From contig CAAEDC010000145.1 of NCBI GenBank assembly GCA_900754495.1, forward strand, positions 1 through 23,383: a stretch of DNA of 23,383 bases, read 5' to 3'. Below, in pieces: positions 6,468-13,526 of this stretch. Both the position numbers and the translations under genes were made by a program. The notes beneath the pieces are model-generated. The model made no database searches and was not told where the DNA came from. It saw only the letters and a list, made by a program, of their open reading frames with translations. The DNA is from Eggerthellaceae bacterium (GTDB lineage Bacteria; Actinomycetota; Coriobacteriia; Coriobacteriales; Eggerthellaceae). Each line of letters opens with the position of its first letter. Positions within the stretch are counted from its first letter, which is position 1.

Positions 6468-7115
6468 CTATTTGTAGAAGCGGGGAACGGCGACGTCGAG
6501 GCCGCGCGCATCGCGGATCCCCTCCAAGCTCAGGCGCGTCAGGCGCGCGAGGCCCCGGTAGAACGGATGCGTCGTGGCGTCTTCGAGGTATTCGAGGAAA
6601 TGCGGCGCCCAGGTGAGCAGATGCAGGCGCAGGTAATCGTCGAGGTCGTCAGGGCGGTTGCCAGCGAGCCAGGCCATGAGCTCGAGCATCAAGCCGATAT
6701 GATCCTCGGGATCGTTCGCGTCACCTAGACGCTCGATGCCGCGCTCGCGCATCCACTGGCGCAAATCGAGCGTGGTCAGGCCGAACATCACGCACTCGCG
6801 GTCGGTGTAGACCGACCCCCACGGCGGCGCGGCCTTATGCCCCGGCCCCACGAACAGGCGGCGGTACTCCCACATCAGATCGTCGTCGACGCCGTCGGCG
6901 AGCCCCTCCTGGATCAGCTGGAGGCATTCAAGCGCCCCATCCTCGTCGACGAACGGCCACTCCGCCGCAGCCGCATGCGCGTCGAGCGCCGCCATCGCGT
7001 CGAACGAGGGGCCGGCGGCACCCAGACGGGGATCCTCTAGGAAAAACGGCGCGAGCGACGTGCCGACGATCGCGGCGCCGGCGCGTTCATCCTCGGTCCA
7101 AGCGGTTGCGGTCAT
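6468..7115 (-). CDS. TorD/DmsD-family molybdoenzyme chaperone
   Basis: The 215-residue, mostly helical protein carries the TorD/DmsD signatures: PPWGSVYTDRE at about 97-107 and DPEDHIGLMLELMAWL at about 135-150, the latter matching the E-P-x-D-H motif of the family. These cytoplasmic chaperones bind the twin-arginine signal peptide of a molybdoenzyme and hold it back until cofactor is inserted. The start at 7115 has AAGGGGACAG directly upstream. It is the first gene of a two-gene operon with the orphan dmsC. Since the dmsABC operon at 9194-13179 has no chaperone of its own, this protein is a plausible partner of that DmsA; this is inference from proximity. Confidence 0.85.
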   Translation of the reverse strand: MTATAWTEDERAGAAIVGTSLAPFFLEDPRLGAAGPSFDAMAALDAHAAAAEWPFVDEDGALECLQLIQEGLADGVDDDLMWEYRRLFVGPGHKAAPPWGSVYTDRECVMFGLTTLDLRQWMRERGIERLGDANDPEDHIGLMLELMAWLAGNRPDDLDDYLRLHLLTWAPHFLEYLEDATTHPFYRGLARLTRLSLEGIRDARGLDVAVPRFYK

Positions 7116-7172
7116 CTGTCCCCTTTCGCCTTGCGCGGCAGGACGCTCCTCATCGATAAAACGCTCCCCGCC

Positions 7173-7178
7173 AGTGTA
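7173..7178 (-). promoter_or_regulatory. Candidate -10 element for the chaperone/dmsC operon
   Basis: TACACT on the minus strand lies about 57 bases before the chaperone start. It sits in the 11-mer GCCAGTGTAGC (plus strand, 7170-7180), which recurs exactly at 13316-13326 upstream of dmsA. No convincing -35 is seen. Confidence 0.35.
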
Positions 7179-7226
7179 GCGCAGCGGAGGCGCGCTCGGT
7201 GCGGCGGTCGCCCGAATGGCAGGGCA

Positions 7227-7289
7227 CCCGGCAAGGATGCGGCCCGCTCCGCGCCGCCGTGCGGGCAGGGGATGGCCGCCCTTGCCGGG
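7227..7289. repeat. 10-bp inverted repeat in the putP / chaperone gap
   Basis: CCCGGCAAGG (7227-7236) and CCTTGCCGGG (7280-7289) are perfect inverted copies separated by 43 GC-rich bases. It lies 60 bases downstream of putP and could help terminate its transcript, but there is no U-tract on either strand. Confidence 0.4.
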
Positions 7290-7349
7290 CGCCGCGATGA
7301 GACGGAGCCGCGCTTCGAAGGCGTCCGGGGGTCGGCCGCCGGCGCGCCG

Positions 7350-8912
7350 CTACACGTCCAGATCCATGTAGGAGTCGAACTCGTCGGTGACTTCCTTTTC
7401 GGGCTCCTTGGTCAGAAGCGACACCACGACGATGACCGCAAGCGCGATGACGAAGCCCGGCAGCAGCTCGTACACGCCGAACCAGCCGCCCAGCGGCTTC
7501 ACGAACATGTTCCACACCACCACGGTGACCGCGCCGGTGATCATGCCGGCGACGGCGCCGGGCAGCGTGGTGCGGCGCCAGTAGAGCGACAGCAGCATCA
7601 GCGGGCCGAACGAGGCGCCGAAGCCCGCCCACGCATACGACACGATGTTGAAGATCGACGAGTTCTGGTCGAGCGAGATGAACACGCCGAAGAACAGCAC
7701 CGCGACCAGCGTCAGACGCGCCACGATCATGACCTGCTGGTCGGTGGCATCGCGCTTGATGAGACCTTTGAAGATGTTGGTAGCCACCGCCGAACCCGAG
7801 ATGAGCAGGTACGACGACGAAGAGCTCATCGCCGCGGCGAAGATGCCCGACACCACCAGACCGCACATGAACGAGGGCAGGAGCATCCGCGAGAGGATGA
7901 TGAAGATGTTCTCGGCGTCGGACTGCGTGAGAAACGCGTCGGGCACCACCGCGCGGCCGATGAGGCCGATGCACACGGCGGAGGACAGCGAGATGACCAG
8001 CCAGATCATCGCGATGATGCGCGACTTCTTGATCTCATCGGAATGGCGCACCGACATGAAGCGCACGAGCACCTGCGGCATGCCGAAATAGCCCAGGCCC
8101 CACGCCAGACCGGAGACGATGGTCACGATGCCGTAGGAGGTGGGATCGCTGAACAGGGGCATGCCGTCTTGGACGACCTGCTGGCCGGACTCGTCGAGCA
8201 CGGGCGTGGCCATCTCGGTGCCGGAGAGGAAGCCGGGGATCCCCTGGAGGAACGCCACCGTGTTCTCGACGCCGCCCGCCGCGGTCACCGAGCCGATGAA
8301 CACCGTCGCCAGCGCGAAGAACATGAGCGTGCCCTGGATGAGGTCGGTGGTGCACACGGACAGGTACCCGCCCAAAAACGTGTACAGGAACACGATGATG
8401 GCACCGATGACCATCATCACCGCGTAATCCCAGCCGAACAACGTCGCGAACAGCTTGCCGCAGGTGACGAAGCAGCTGCCCGTGTAGATGCTGAAGAACA
8501 GCAGGATGATGATCGCGGCGATCGTCATCAGGATATGCTTGGTGTCATGGAAGCGGTTGGAGAAGAAGTCGGGCACCGTGATGGCGTTGCCGGCCTTCTC
8601 GGAGTATTTGCGCAGGCGCTTGGCCACGAACTTCCAGTTGAGGTACGTGCCGATGATCAGGCCGATCGCCGTCCACATGGCGTCGGAGGCGCCGGTGAAG
8701 TACGCGATGCCCGGCAGGCCCATGAGCAGCCAGCCCGACATGTCCGATGCCTCCGCCGAAAGCGCCGTGAGCCACGGGCCCAGGCCGCGCCCGCCCAGGA
8801 AGTACTCCTCGCTCGAAGAGTTCGAGCGTTTCGCGTAGATGAAGCCGACGACGACCACCACCACGAAATACAGCAGCATCGCCAGCATGACCAATACGTC
8901 ATTGCCGATCAT
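7350..8912 (-). CDS. putP: Sodium/proline symporter PutP
   Basis: The 520-residue protein matches the PutP branch of the sodium:solute symporter family in length and in about 13 transmembrane segments. Family-specific blocks include SSEEYFLGGRGLGPWLTALS followed by EASDMSGWLLMGLPG (about residues 32-67), GYFGMPQVLVRFM, and SGIFAAAMSSSSSYLLISGS, which contains the Ser/Thr residues that bind sodium in this family. It would import proline with sodium into the cytoplasm. The ATG at 8912 is preceded by GAGGA at short spacing, and a perfect TATAAT lies at 8965-8970. The C-terminus ends in an acidic tail (EFDSYMDLDV). It appears to be a single-gene unit, 234 bases from the next minus-strand gene. 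A related family member such as a pantothenate or other carboxylate symporter is less likely. Confidence 0.92.
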   Translation of the reverse strand: MIGNDVLVMLAMLLYFVVVVVVGFIYAKRSNSSSEEYFLGGRGLGPWLTALSAEASDMSGWLLMGLPGIAYFTGASDAMWTAIGLIIGTYLNWKFVAKRLRKYSEKAGNAITVPDFFSNRFHDTKHILMTIAAIIILLFFSIYTGSCFVTCGKLFATLFGWDYAVMMVIGAIIVFLYTFLGGYLSVCTTDLIQGTLMFFALATVFIGSVTAAGGVENTVAFLQGIPGFLSGTEMATPVLDESGQQVVQDGMPLFSDPTSYGIVTIVSGLAWGLGYFGMPQVLVRFMSVRHSDEIKKSRIIAMIWLVISLSSAVCIGLIGRAVVPDAFLTQSDAENIFIILSRMLLPSFMCGLVVSGIFAAAMSSSSSYLLISGSAVATNIFKGLIKRDATDQQVMIVARLTLVAVLFFGVFISLDQNSSIFNIVSYAWAGFGASFGPLMLLSLYWRRTTLPGAVAGMITGAVTVVVWNMFVKPLGGWFGVYELLPGFVIALAVIVVVSLLTKEPEKEVTDEFDSYMDLDV

Positions 8913-8964
8913 GATTCCTCGATTCCCTTGTAGATAAAGCCCCCAAGCTTTAAATCAACCGAGG

Positions 8965-8993
8965 ATTATACCGCGCGCCGCCGCACCCGTAAC
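8965..8993 (-). promoter_or_regulatory. Promoter of putP
   Basis: A perfect TATAAT (8970-8965 on the minus strand) is preceded after 17 bases by GTTACG, a weak -35. The expected transcript start is about 45 bases before the putP ATG. Confidence 0.6.
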
Positions 8994-9075
8994 GCGAAAA
9001 AAGGGACGGTCGCCTTTTCCCATTCCAGCTTGAGCATACGTCAGCGAGCGGGCGCGGGGTGCGCCCGATAGACGA

Positions 9076-9117
9076 GAAAAGCCCCTTGGGCTGGACTTTC
9101 GGTCCGCCCAAGGGGCT
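9076..9117 (-). terminator. Rho-independent terminator of the dmsABC operon
   Basis: AGCCCCTTGGGC (9080-9091) pairs perfectly with GCCCAAGGGGCT (9106-9117), and GGAC/GTCC extends the stem inside around a TTTCG loop with one bulged base. On the minus strand the stem runs into CTTTTCTCG. It lies 77 bases beyond the dmsC stop. Confidence 0.8.
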
Positions 9118-9193
9118 CCGAGCGTCTAGCAGGCGTGCATCGCGCCCGCGCAGCGTCAACAGGTTCCGCCGGCCGGCGAGCCGGCGGAAGCAA

Positions 9194-10054
9194 CTAGCAG
9201 GCCAGGCCCACCGAGAGCTGGGTGGCGTAGAAGGCCAGGCGCAGGCAGAAGATGCCGACGAGCGCCAGCACCACGGCCAGGCCCGCCATGGCGACCTTGC
9301 CCTTGCCCAGCACCGCGATGAACAGCGGCGCGGCGGTGGCGAGCAGGCAGACGATGCCGATGACCAGCACCGGGATCGCCTCGGCGACCAGATCGGCGCC
9401 GGAGACGACCGCGTTGGACAGGTTGGCGACGGAGCCGACCTGCACGCCGGCGGCGACGGCGCCCAGCAGGATGCCCAGGCCGCCCACGATCAGGACGAGG
9501 TTCTTGCCCTGACGGCCAAGGCCGTCCATGGAGCCGGACAGCGCCAGCACGAACGCGGCGAACGAGGCGCCGCCGGCAAAGCAGAAGCCGATGATCGAAA
9601 GCGGCAGCAGCGGCGAGTTCCACGAAGCGATGGTGTCCATCATGTAGGCGAAGCCGGTGAAGCAGGCGAACACGACGGCGAAGACGGCCACGACGGCGGC
9701 GAAGCCCTTGCGGGCAGCGCCCTTGAGCTTGCCGGTGAGGGCGACGATCAGGTACGCCAGCGCGACGACCACGAACACGCTGCCCATGACGATCTCGTTG
9801 GTGAGCGGCGAGGAGCCGAAGCCGTTGAGCGCGTTGACGGCGTTGAGCGGCGAGGCGAGGTGCGCGAACGAGCAGGCGAAGCCCACCAGCACCACGACGA
9901 ACGGGATGAAGGTCATGCGGTCGATCTTCTTCAGCTGCTCGTCGGTGAACGACGCGGCGAAGAAGGCGCAGGCCAGCGCGACGAAGGCGCCGGCACCCGC
10001 AGGAGCCAGGGTCGTGAACAGAGCCAAAGGCAGCTCGGCGAAGGCGGCCTCCAT
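9194..10054 (-). CDS. dmsC: DmsC-type membrane anchor subunit of the dmsABC enzyme
   Basis: The 286-residue protein is almost entirely hydrophobic, with about eight helices, and fits the DmsC family of menaquinol-oxidising anchors. It shares the N-terminal ALFTTLAPAGA and C-terminal RLAFYATQLSVGL blocks with the orphan copy at 5580-6458, but the two have diverged strongly between these blocks. Its ATG lies one base after the dmsB stop (TAGCATG), and a strong GGAGGTGAT ribosome site lies inside the end of dmsB, so translation is coupled. As the last gene of the operon it is followed by an intrinsic terminator. It should sit in the cytoplasmic membrane and pass electrons to DmsB. Confidence 0.9.
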   Translation of the reverse strand: MEAAFAELPLALFTTLAPAGAGAFVALACAFFAASFTDEQLKKIDRMTFIPFVVVLVGFACSFAHLASPLNAVNALNGFGSSPLTNEIVMGSVFVVVALAYLIVALTGKLKGAARKGFAAVVAVFAVVFACFTGFAYMMDTIASWNSPLLPLSIIGFCFAGGASFAAFVLALSGSMDGLGRQGKNLVLIVGGLGILLGAVAAGVQVGSVANLSNAVVSGADLVAEAIPVLVIGIVCLLATAAPLFIAVLGKGKVAMAGLAVVLALVGIFCLRLAFYATQLSVGLAC

Positions 10055-10055
10055 G

Positions 10056-10676
10056 CTACATCACCTCCACGGGGTTCGCGACGATGCCTTCGCGGGCGTC
10101 GGCCGGCTGGGCATCGGGGGTTGCCTTGATATACAGGTTGGGGCCGGTGTAGTGGGCCGGGGGCAGCGGCGCGATGTCGGCGATATCGCCCATGCCGGAG
10201 ATGTCCTCCAGCGGGCCGAACTCCAGCGCGCGCAGCGGACAGGCGTCCACGCACATCGGGTTCTTGCCCTCGGCGACGCGCTCGGCGCATCCGTCGCACT
10301 TGACGGAGTGTCCCAGCGTGCGGTCGACCGTCGGCACGTTGTAGGGGCAGGCCATCGCGCAGTAGCCGCAGCCGATGCACTTGCCCGCATCGACGCTCAC
10401 CAGCCCGGTCTCGGCGTCCTTGTGCATGGCGCCGGTCGGGCACACCTGCACGCAGGCGGGATCGTTGCAGTGCTGGCAGCCCAGCGACACGTGGTACACG
10501 AACGCGCTGGACGTGCAGATGCCGTCGGCGTCGAGCTCGCAGGCGCCGCCCTCGTAGTCGTACACCTTGCGGAAGTGGATCCCCTCGGAGGAATCCTTGT
10601 AGTCCTTGCACGCCATCTCGCAGGTCCGGCAACCGGTGCAGCGAGTGGAGTCGAAGTAGAATGCGTATTGCGTCAT
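10056..10676 (-). CDS. dmsB: DmsB-type ferredoxin subunit with four [4Fe-4S] clusters
   Basis: The 206-residue protein carries sixteen ligand cysteines in the order expected for DmsB/NrfC/PhsB iron-sulfur subunits: C13-C16-C19-C23, C67-C70-C75-C79, C100-C103-C106-C110 and C127-C130-C142-C146. It has no signal peptide; family members are exported together with the Tat-dependent catalytic subunit. It carries electrons from DmsC to the cluster in DmsA. The ATG at 10676 follows GAGGGGG at good spacing, 16 bases after the dmsA stop, and its own stop is one base before dmsC. Nothing in it points to a specific substrate. Confidence 0.93.
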   Translation of the reverse strand: MTQYAFYFDSTRCTGCRTCEMACKDYKDSSEGIHFRKVYDYEGGACELDADGICTSSAFVYHVSLGCQHCNDPACVQVCPTGAMHKDAETGLVSVDAGKCIGCGYCAMACPYNVPTVDRTLGHSVKCDGCAERVAEGKNPMCVDACPLRALEFGPLEDISGMGDIADIAPLPPAHYTGPNLYIKATPDAQPADAREGIVANPVEVM

Positions 10677-10692
10677 GATTTCCCCCTCTCGC

Positions 10693-13179
10693 TTACGCCT
10701 TGGCGACCTGGACGATCATCGAATGGGCGTTGCCGTTGCCCTTGGACAGCGGCGTGGGATGGTAGGTGGACAGCGTGTTCACGCAGCCGCCCTCGTCGAT
10801 GCGGTCGCCGTTCATGTCGGCCTTGTGCCACGCGCCCTGCGGGATGCCCACGACGCCGGGGATGATGCGGGGCGTCACCTTGGCGTCGATGCGGATCTCG
10901 CCGGCGGGGCTTTTCACCGAGCAGCGATCGCCGTTCTTGATGCCGCGCTCCTCCGCGTCGACGGGGTTGATCCAGACCTCCTGGCGCGCGACCTCCTCGA
11001 GCTCCTCGATGAAGCCGAACGACGAGTGGGTGCGGCTCTTGTGGTGGAAGCCGGCGCCGTACAGCGGGAACTCCTCGGTCACCTTGCCGTAGCCCTGGAA
11101 GCCCGGCTCGAACATCGGGATGGGGTTGATGTGCTCGTCCTCGGCCAGATCGTAGGTCTCGGCCAGCTCGGCCAGCGTCTCGGAGTAGATCTCGATCTTG
11201 CCGGACGGCGTGGCAAGCGGGTGGCCGGTCGGATCGTTGCGGAAGTCCTCCAGACCGATCTTGCACGGCAGCTCGCGCTTGAACGGGCCGCTTTTCTGGA
11301 TTTCCTCGAACGTGGGCATGTCGCCGTCCTTCTCGGCGCCCTGCTCGTAGAGGTAGCGGATCCACTCCTCCTGGGTGCGGCCCTCGGTGAACTCCTCGCG
11401 CTTGCCGAACTTCTCGGCGATGTCGGCGCATACGTCGTAGCTGGTGCGGCACTCGCCCGGGGCGCTCTGCGCCGGGCCGCCCACGGTCACGCCGGTGTAC
11501 CACTCGGTGTAGCCCTGGGTGTACATGTTCAGCTGCTCGCCGCGCATGGCGTCGGGAAGCAGGATGTCGGCGTACTTGGCCGAGTCGGTCATGACGGTGT
11601 CCCACACCAGGATGAACTCGCACTTGCTCTCATCCTGCAGGATGTCATGGGTCAGGTTGATGTCGCCATGCTGGTTGGTGATGCAGTTGCCGGCGTACTC
11701 CCAGAGGAACTTGATGCCGCAGGGCAGCTTGTCCACGCCCTTGATGCCGGCGTTGGTCGCCGTCATCTCCTCGCCATGGTCGACGGCGTTGAGCCACTGG
11801 TACACCGGGATCGACGCCTTGACGTGGCTCTTGTCGGCGGCGGCGGGCAGGCCGCTCACCAGCGAGACGTACGGCTCGGCCTCGCGCTGGCCCGTGTTGG
11901 TGCCGGGCAGGCCGAACTTTCCGATGAGGATCGGCAGCATGCAGATCGCGCGGGTGGCGTCCTCGCCGTTGGTGTGGCGCTGCGGGCCCCAGCCCTGCAC
12001 GATGAACGGCGCCTCGGCATCGGCGATCTCGCGTGCCAACGAGCGGATGGTCTCGGCGGAGATGCCGGTGATGGGCGCGGCCCACTCGGGGGTCTTCTCG
12101 ACCATGTCGTAACCGGTGCCCATGATGTAGTCGCGGTAGGACTTGTTCTGGCCCTTGGCGGATTCGGGCAGGGTCTCCTCGTCATAACCCACGCAGTAGG
12201 TGTGCAGGAAGTCCAGGTCGATATCGTCGCCCACGATCCACTCATGCGCGATGGCGTTGACCAGCGCCGCGTCGGTGCCGGGGCGGATGGGCAGCCACTC
12301 GTCGGAGTGGCCCGAGGACGTCTCGTTGAGGCGATAGTCGATGTTGATGATGCGGCCGCCGCGCTTCTGCACAGCCTCGCGGACGCGGGCGAAGTCCCAC
12401 ACGATGTTCGCGCCACCCATGCGGGTCTCAGCCGGGCTGTTGCCGAACATGACGACCAGGTCGCTGGCGCGCTCGGCCTCGGTCATGGAGCTGGCGTTGG
12501 TGGCGTCGTACGGGCTGAACGCGGTGGCAGGCACGCCGAGCGTCTTGTGGTTGCCGTCGTCGTCCAGGTTGTCGGAGCTGCCGTACATGTACGTCATGAC
12601 GCACTGCAGCATGTGCGTGGAGTAGTCGTACAGCGGATTCAGGCGGCCGCCCAGGATGTTGAGCAGACGGTCGGACGGATTGCCCGTCACCGAGTACATG
12701 CCGGAACCGTAGGTGCGGTAGATCGCCTCGTTGCCGTAGGTGTCGATGGTGTACTTGAGCTGATCGGCGATGATCTGGATGGCCTCGTCCCAGCTGATGG
12801 GCTCGAACTTGCCCTCGCCGCGCTTGCCGACGCGCTTCATGGGCTGCGTCAGGCGGTCGGGATGGTTCAGCCAGCGGCGCATCGAACGGCCGCGCAGGCA
12901 GGCGCGCGCCTGGAAGTCGGCGTCGCCCGTGTCGTCGGTCTCCATGTACACGACCTTGCCGTCGCGCACATGCCACTTGAACACGCAGCAGCCGCCGCAG
13001 TTCACGTTGCACTGGCTCCAGACGATCTGCTCCTCCCCTTCGGCATGGGCGGTCTCCACGCCCTGGCCGAACAGGGAATCGGCAGCCACCGCGGTGCCGC
13101 CGGCCGCCGCCAGCGCGCCGAGCGCGCCGGTCGTTTTCACGAACGTGCGTCGGCTGAGGCTGGGCATGATGTCAGTCAT
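10693..13179 (-). CDS. dmsA: DmsA-type molybdopterin oxidoreductase, Tat-exported catalytic subunit
   Basis: This 828-residue protein is a DMSO-reductase-family enzyme. It begins with a twin-arginine signal (SRRTFVK, residues 9-15, then a long Ala/Gly-rich stretch to about residue 46). C57, C61, C65 and C94 form the N-terminal [4Fe-4S] site, followed by the family's CLRGRSMR. YDYSTHM at 184-190 aligns with the region of E. coli DmsA that holds the molybdenum-binding serine, making S187 the likely ligand. Further family blocks are VVMFGNSPAETRMGG, VQGWGPQRHTNGED and ADILLPD. The start is ATG 13179-13177 behind AGGGGAG; an upstream extension to 13575 is open but lacks any signal-peptide logic. 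The enzyme would act outside the membrane on DMSO or another reducible small molecule; substrate specificity in this family cannot be read from sequence. Confidence 0.92.
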   Translation of the reverse strand: MTDIMPSLSRRTFVKTTGALGALAAAGGTAVAADSLFGQGVETAHAEGEEQIVWSQCNVNCGGCCVFKWHVRDGKVVYMETDDTGDADFQARACLRGRSMRRWLNHPDRLTQPMKRVGKRGEGKFEPISWDEAIQIIADQLKYTIDTYGNEAIYRTYGSGMYSVTGNPSDRLLNILGGRLNPLYDYSTHMLQCVMTYMYGSSDNLDDDGNHKTLGVPATAFSPYDATNASSMTEAERASDLVVMFGNSPAETRMGGANIVWDFARVREAVQKRGGRIINIDYRLNETSSGHSDEWLPIRPGTDAALVNAIAHEWIVGDDIDLDFLHTYCVGYDEETLPESAKGQNKSYRDYIMGTGYDMVEKTPEWAAPITGISAETIRSLAREIADAEAPFIVQGWGPQRHTNGEDATRAICMLPILIGKFGLPGTNTGQREAEPYVSLVSGLPAAADKSHVKASIPVYQWLNAVDHGEEMTATNAGIKGVDKLPCGIKFLWEYAGNCITNQHGDINLTHDILQDESKCEFILVWDTVMTDSAKYADILLPDAMRGEQLNMYTQGYTEWYTGVTVGGPAQSAPGECRTSYDVCADIAEKFGKREEFTEGRTQEEWIRYLYEQGAEKDGDMPTFEEIQKSGPFKRELPCKIGLEDFRNDPTGHPLATPSGKIEIYSETLAELAETYDLAEDEHINPIPMFEPGFQGYGKVTEEFPLYGAGFHHKSRTHSSFGFIEELEEVARQEVWINPVDAEERGIKNGDRCSVKSPAGEIRIDAKVTPRIIPGVVGIPQGAWHKADMNGDRIDEGGCVNTLSTYHPTPLSKGNGNAHSMIVQVAKA

Positions 13180-13318
13180 ATGCTCTCCCCTTTCCTTCTT
13201 GTCTTCTCGTCTTGTCCCGCATCCTCGCGTGCCGTCCGAGTTGGCGCGGGCGGCGGCGCACCCCCATGCGCATCGCATGCCGCAAAACGCCTCGCGCACG
13301 CGCGGAATGATGGTTGCC

Positions 13319-13324
13319 AGTGTA
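13319..13324 (-). promoter_or_regulatory. Candidate -10 element for the dmsABC operon
   Basis: TACACT on the minus strand lies 140 bases before the dmsA start. It lies within the 11-mer GCCAGTGTAGC (plus strand, 13316-13326), which is repeated exactly upstream of the chaperone/dmsC operon. No good -35 hexamer is seen at the usual distance, consistent with a promoter needing an activator. Confidence 0.4.
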
Positions 13325-13352
13325 GCCCCCTTCGGGTGATGCCGTGTCACAT

Positions 13353-13375
13353 AAAACGTGGTATCTTTGCGTTTT
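13353..13375. promoter_or_regulatory. Inverted repeat AAAACG-N11-CGTTTT, possible operator
   Basis: AAAACG at 13353-13358 and CGTTTT at 13370-13375 are perfect inverted half-sites with an 11-bp gap. The site lies about 30 bp upstream of the candidate dmsA -10 and is a reasonable place for the divergent LuxR-type regulator to bind. The assignment is inference; short AT-rich half-sites can occur by chance. Confidence 0.35.
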
Positions 13376-13510
13376 GCCTGGTGAGGAAGATACCCACCCT
13401 CCCCCTTTTCCGCAGCGGCAAATCGCGGCTGACCTTTTCCCACCCGCACGCTTTCCGAAGGTTTGAGGCGCGGACAGATGCCGACGCCGGCACAGCGGAT
13501 ACCGATCGCG

Positions 13511-13516
13511 TATACT
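13511..13516 (+). promoter_or_regulatory. -10 element of the LuxR-type regulator (possible leaderless mRNA)
   Basis: TATACT matches the -10 consensus at five of six bases and ends only 10 bases before the ATG at 13527. The predicted transcript start is thus about 4-5 bases from the start codon. No -35 match is seen. Confidence 0.5.
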
Positions 13517-13526
13517 GATCGGGCAT

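Larger units (their letters stand above)
13180..13526. other. Divergent control region between dmsA and the LuxR-type regulator
   Basis: These 347 bases hold no convincing gene. They contain the candidate dmsA -10 at 13319-13324, an inverted repeat at 13353-13375 and the regulator's TATACT at 13511-13516, each annotated separately. The dmsA leader would be about 130 nt. Confidence 0.7.

Noticed and set aside
7227..7289. Inverted repeat as a definite putP terminator
   Set aside because: The loop is 43 bases long and there is no U-tract, so it is kept only as an inverted repeat.
7131..8933. A 600-codon plus-strand frame opposite putP
   Set aside because: Its His/Arg/Asp/Glu-rich low-complexity composition is the mirror of a membrane protein; putP is intact on the other strand.
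8996..9021. REP-like GGGACGGTC next to an A-run and TTTTCCC upstream of putP
   Set aside because: It shares only the GGGACGGTC core with the REP family and lacks the flanking GTGACA/TGTCAC arms.
10675..13518. A very long plus-strand frame opposite dmsA
   Set aside because: It is rich in Val/Ala/His/Asp in the pattern of an antisense shadow in GC-rich DNA, has no ribosome site or recognisable motif, and the opposite strand encodes a full molybdoenzyme.
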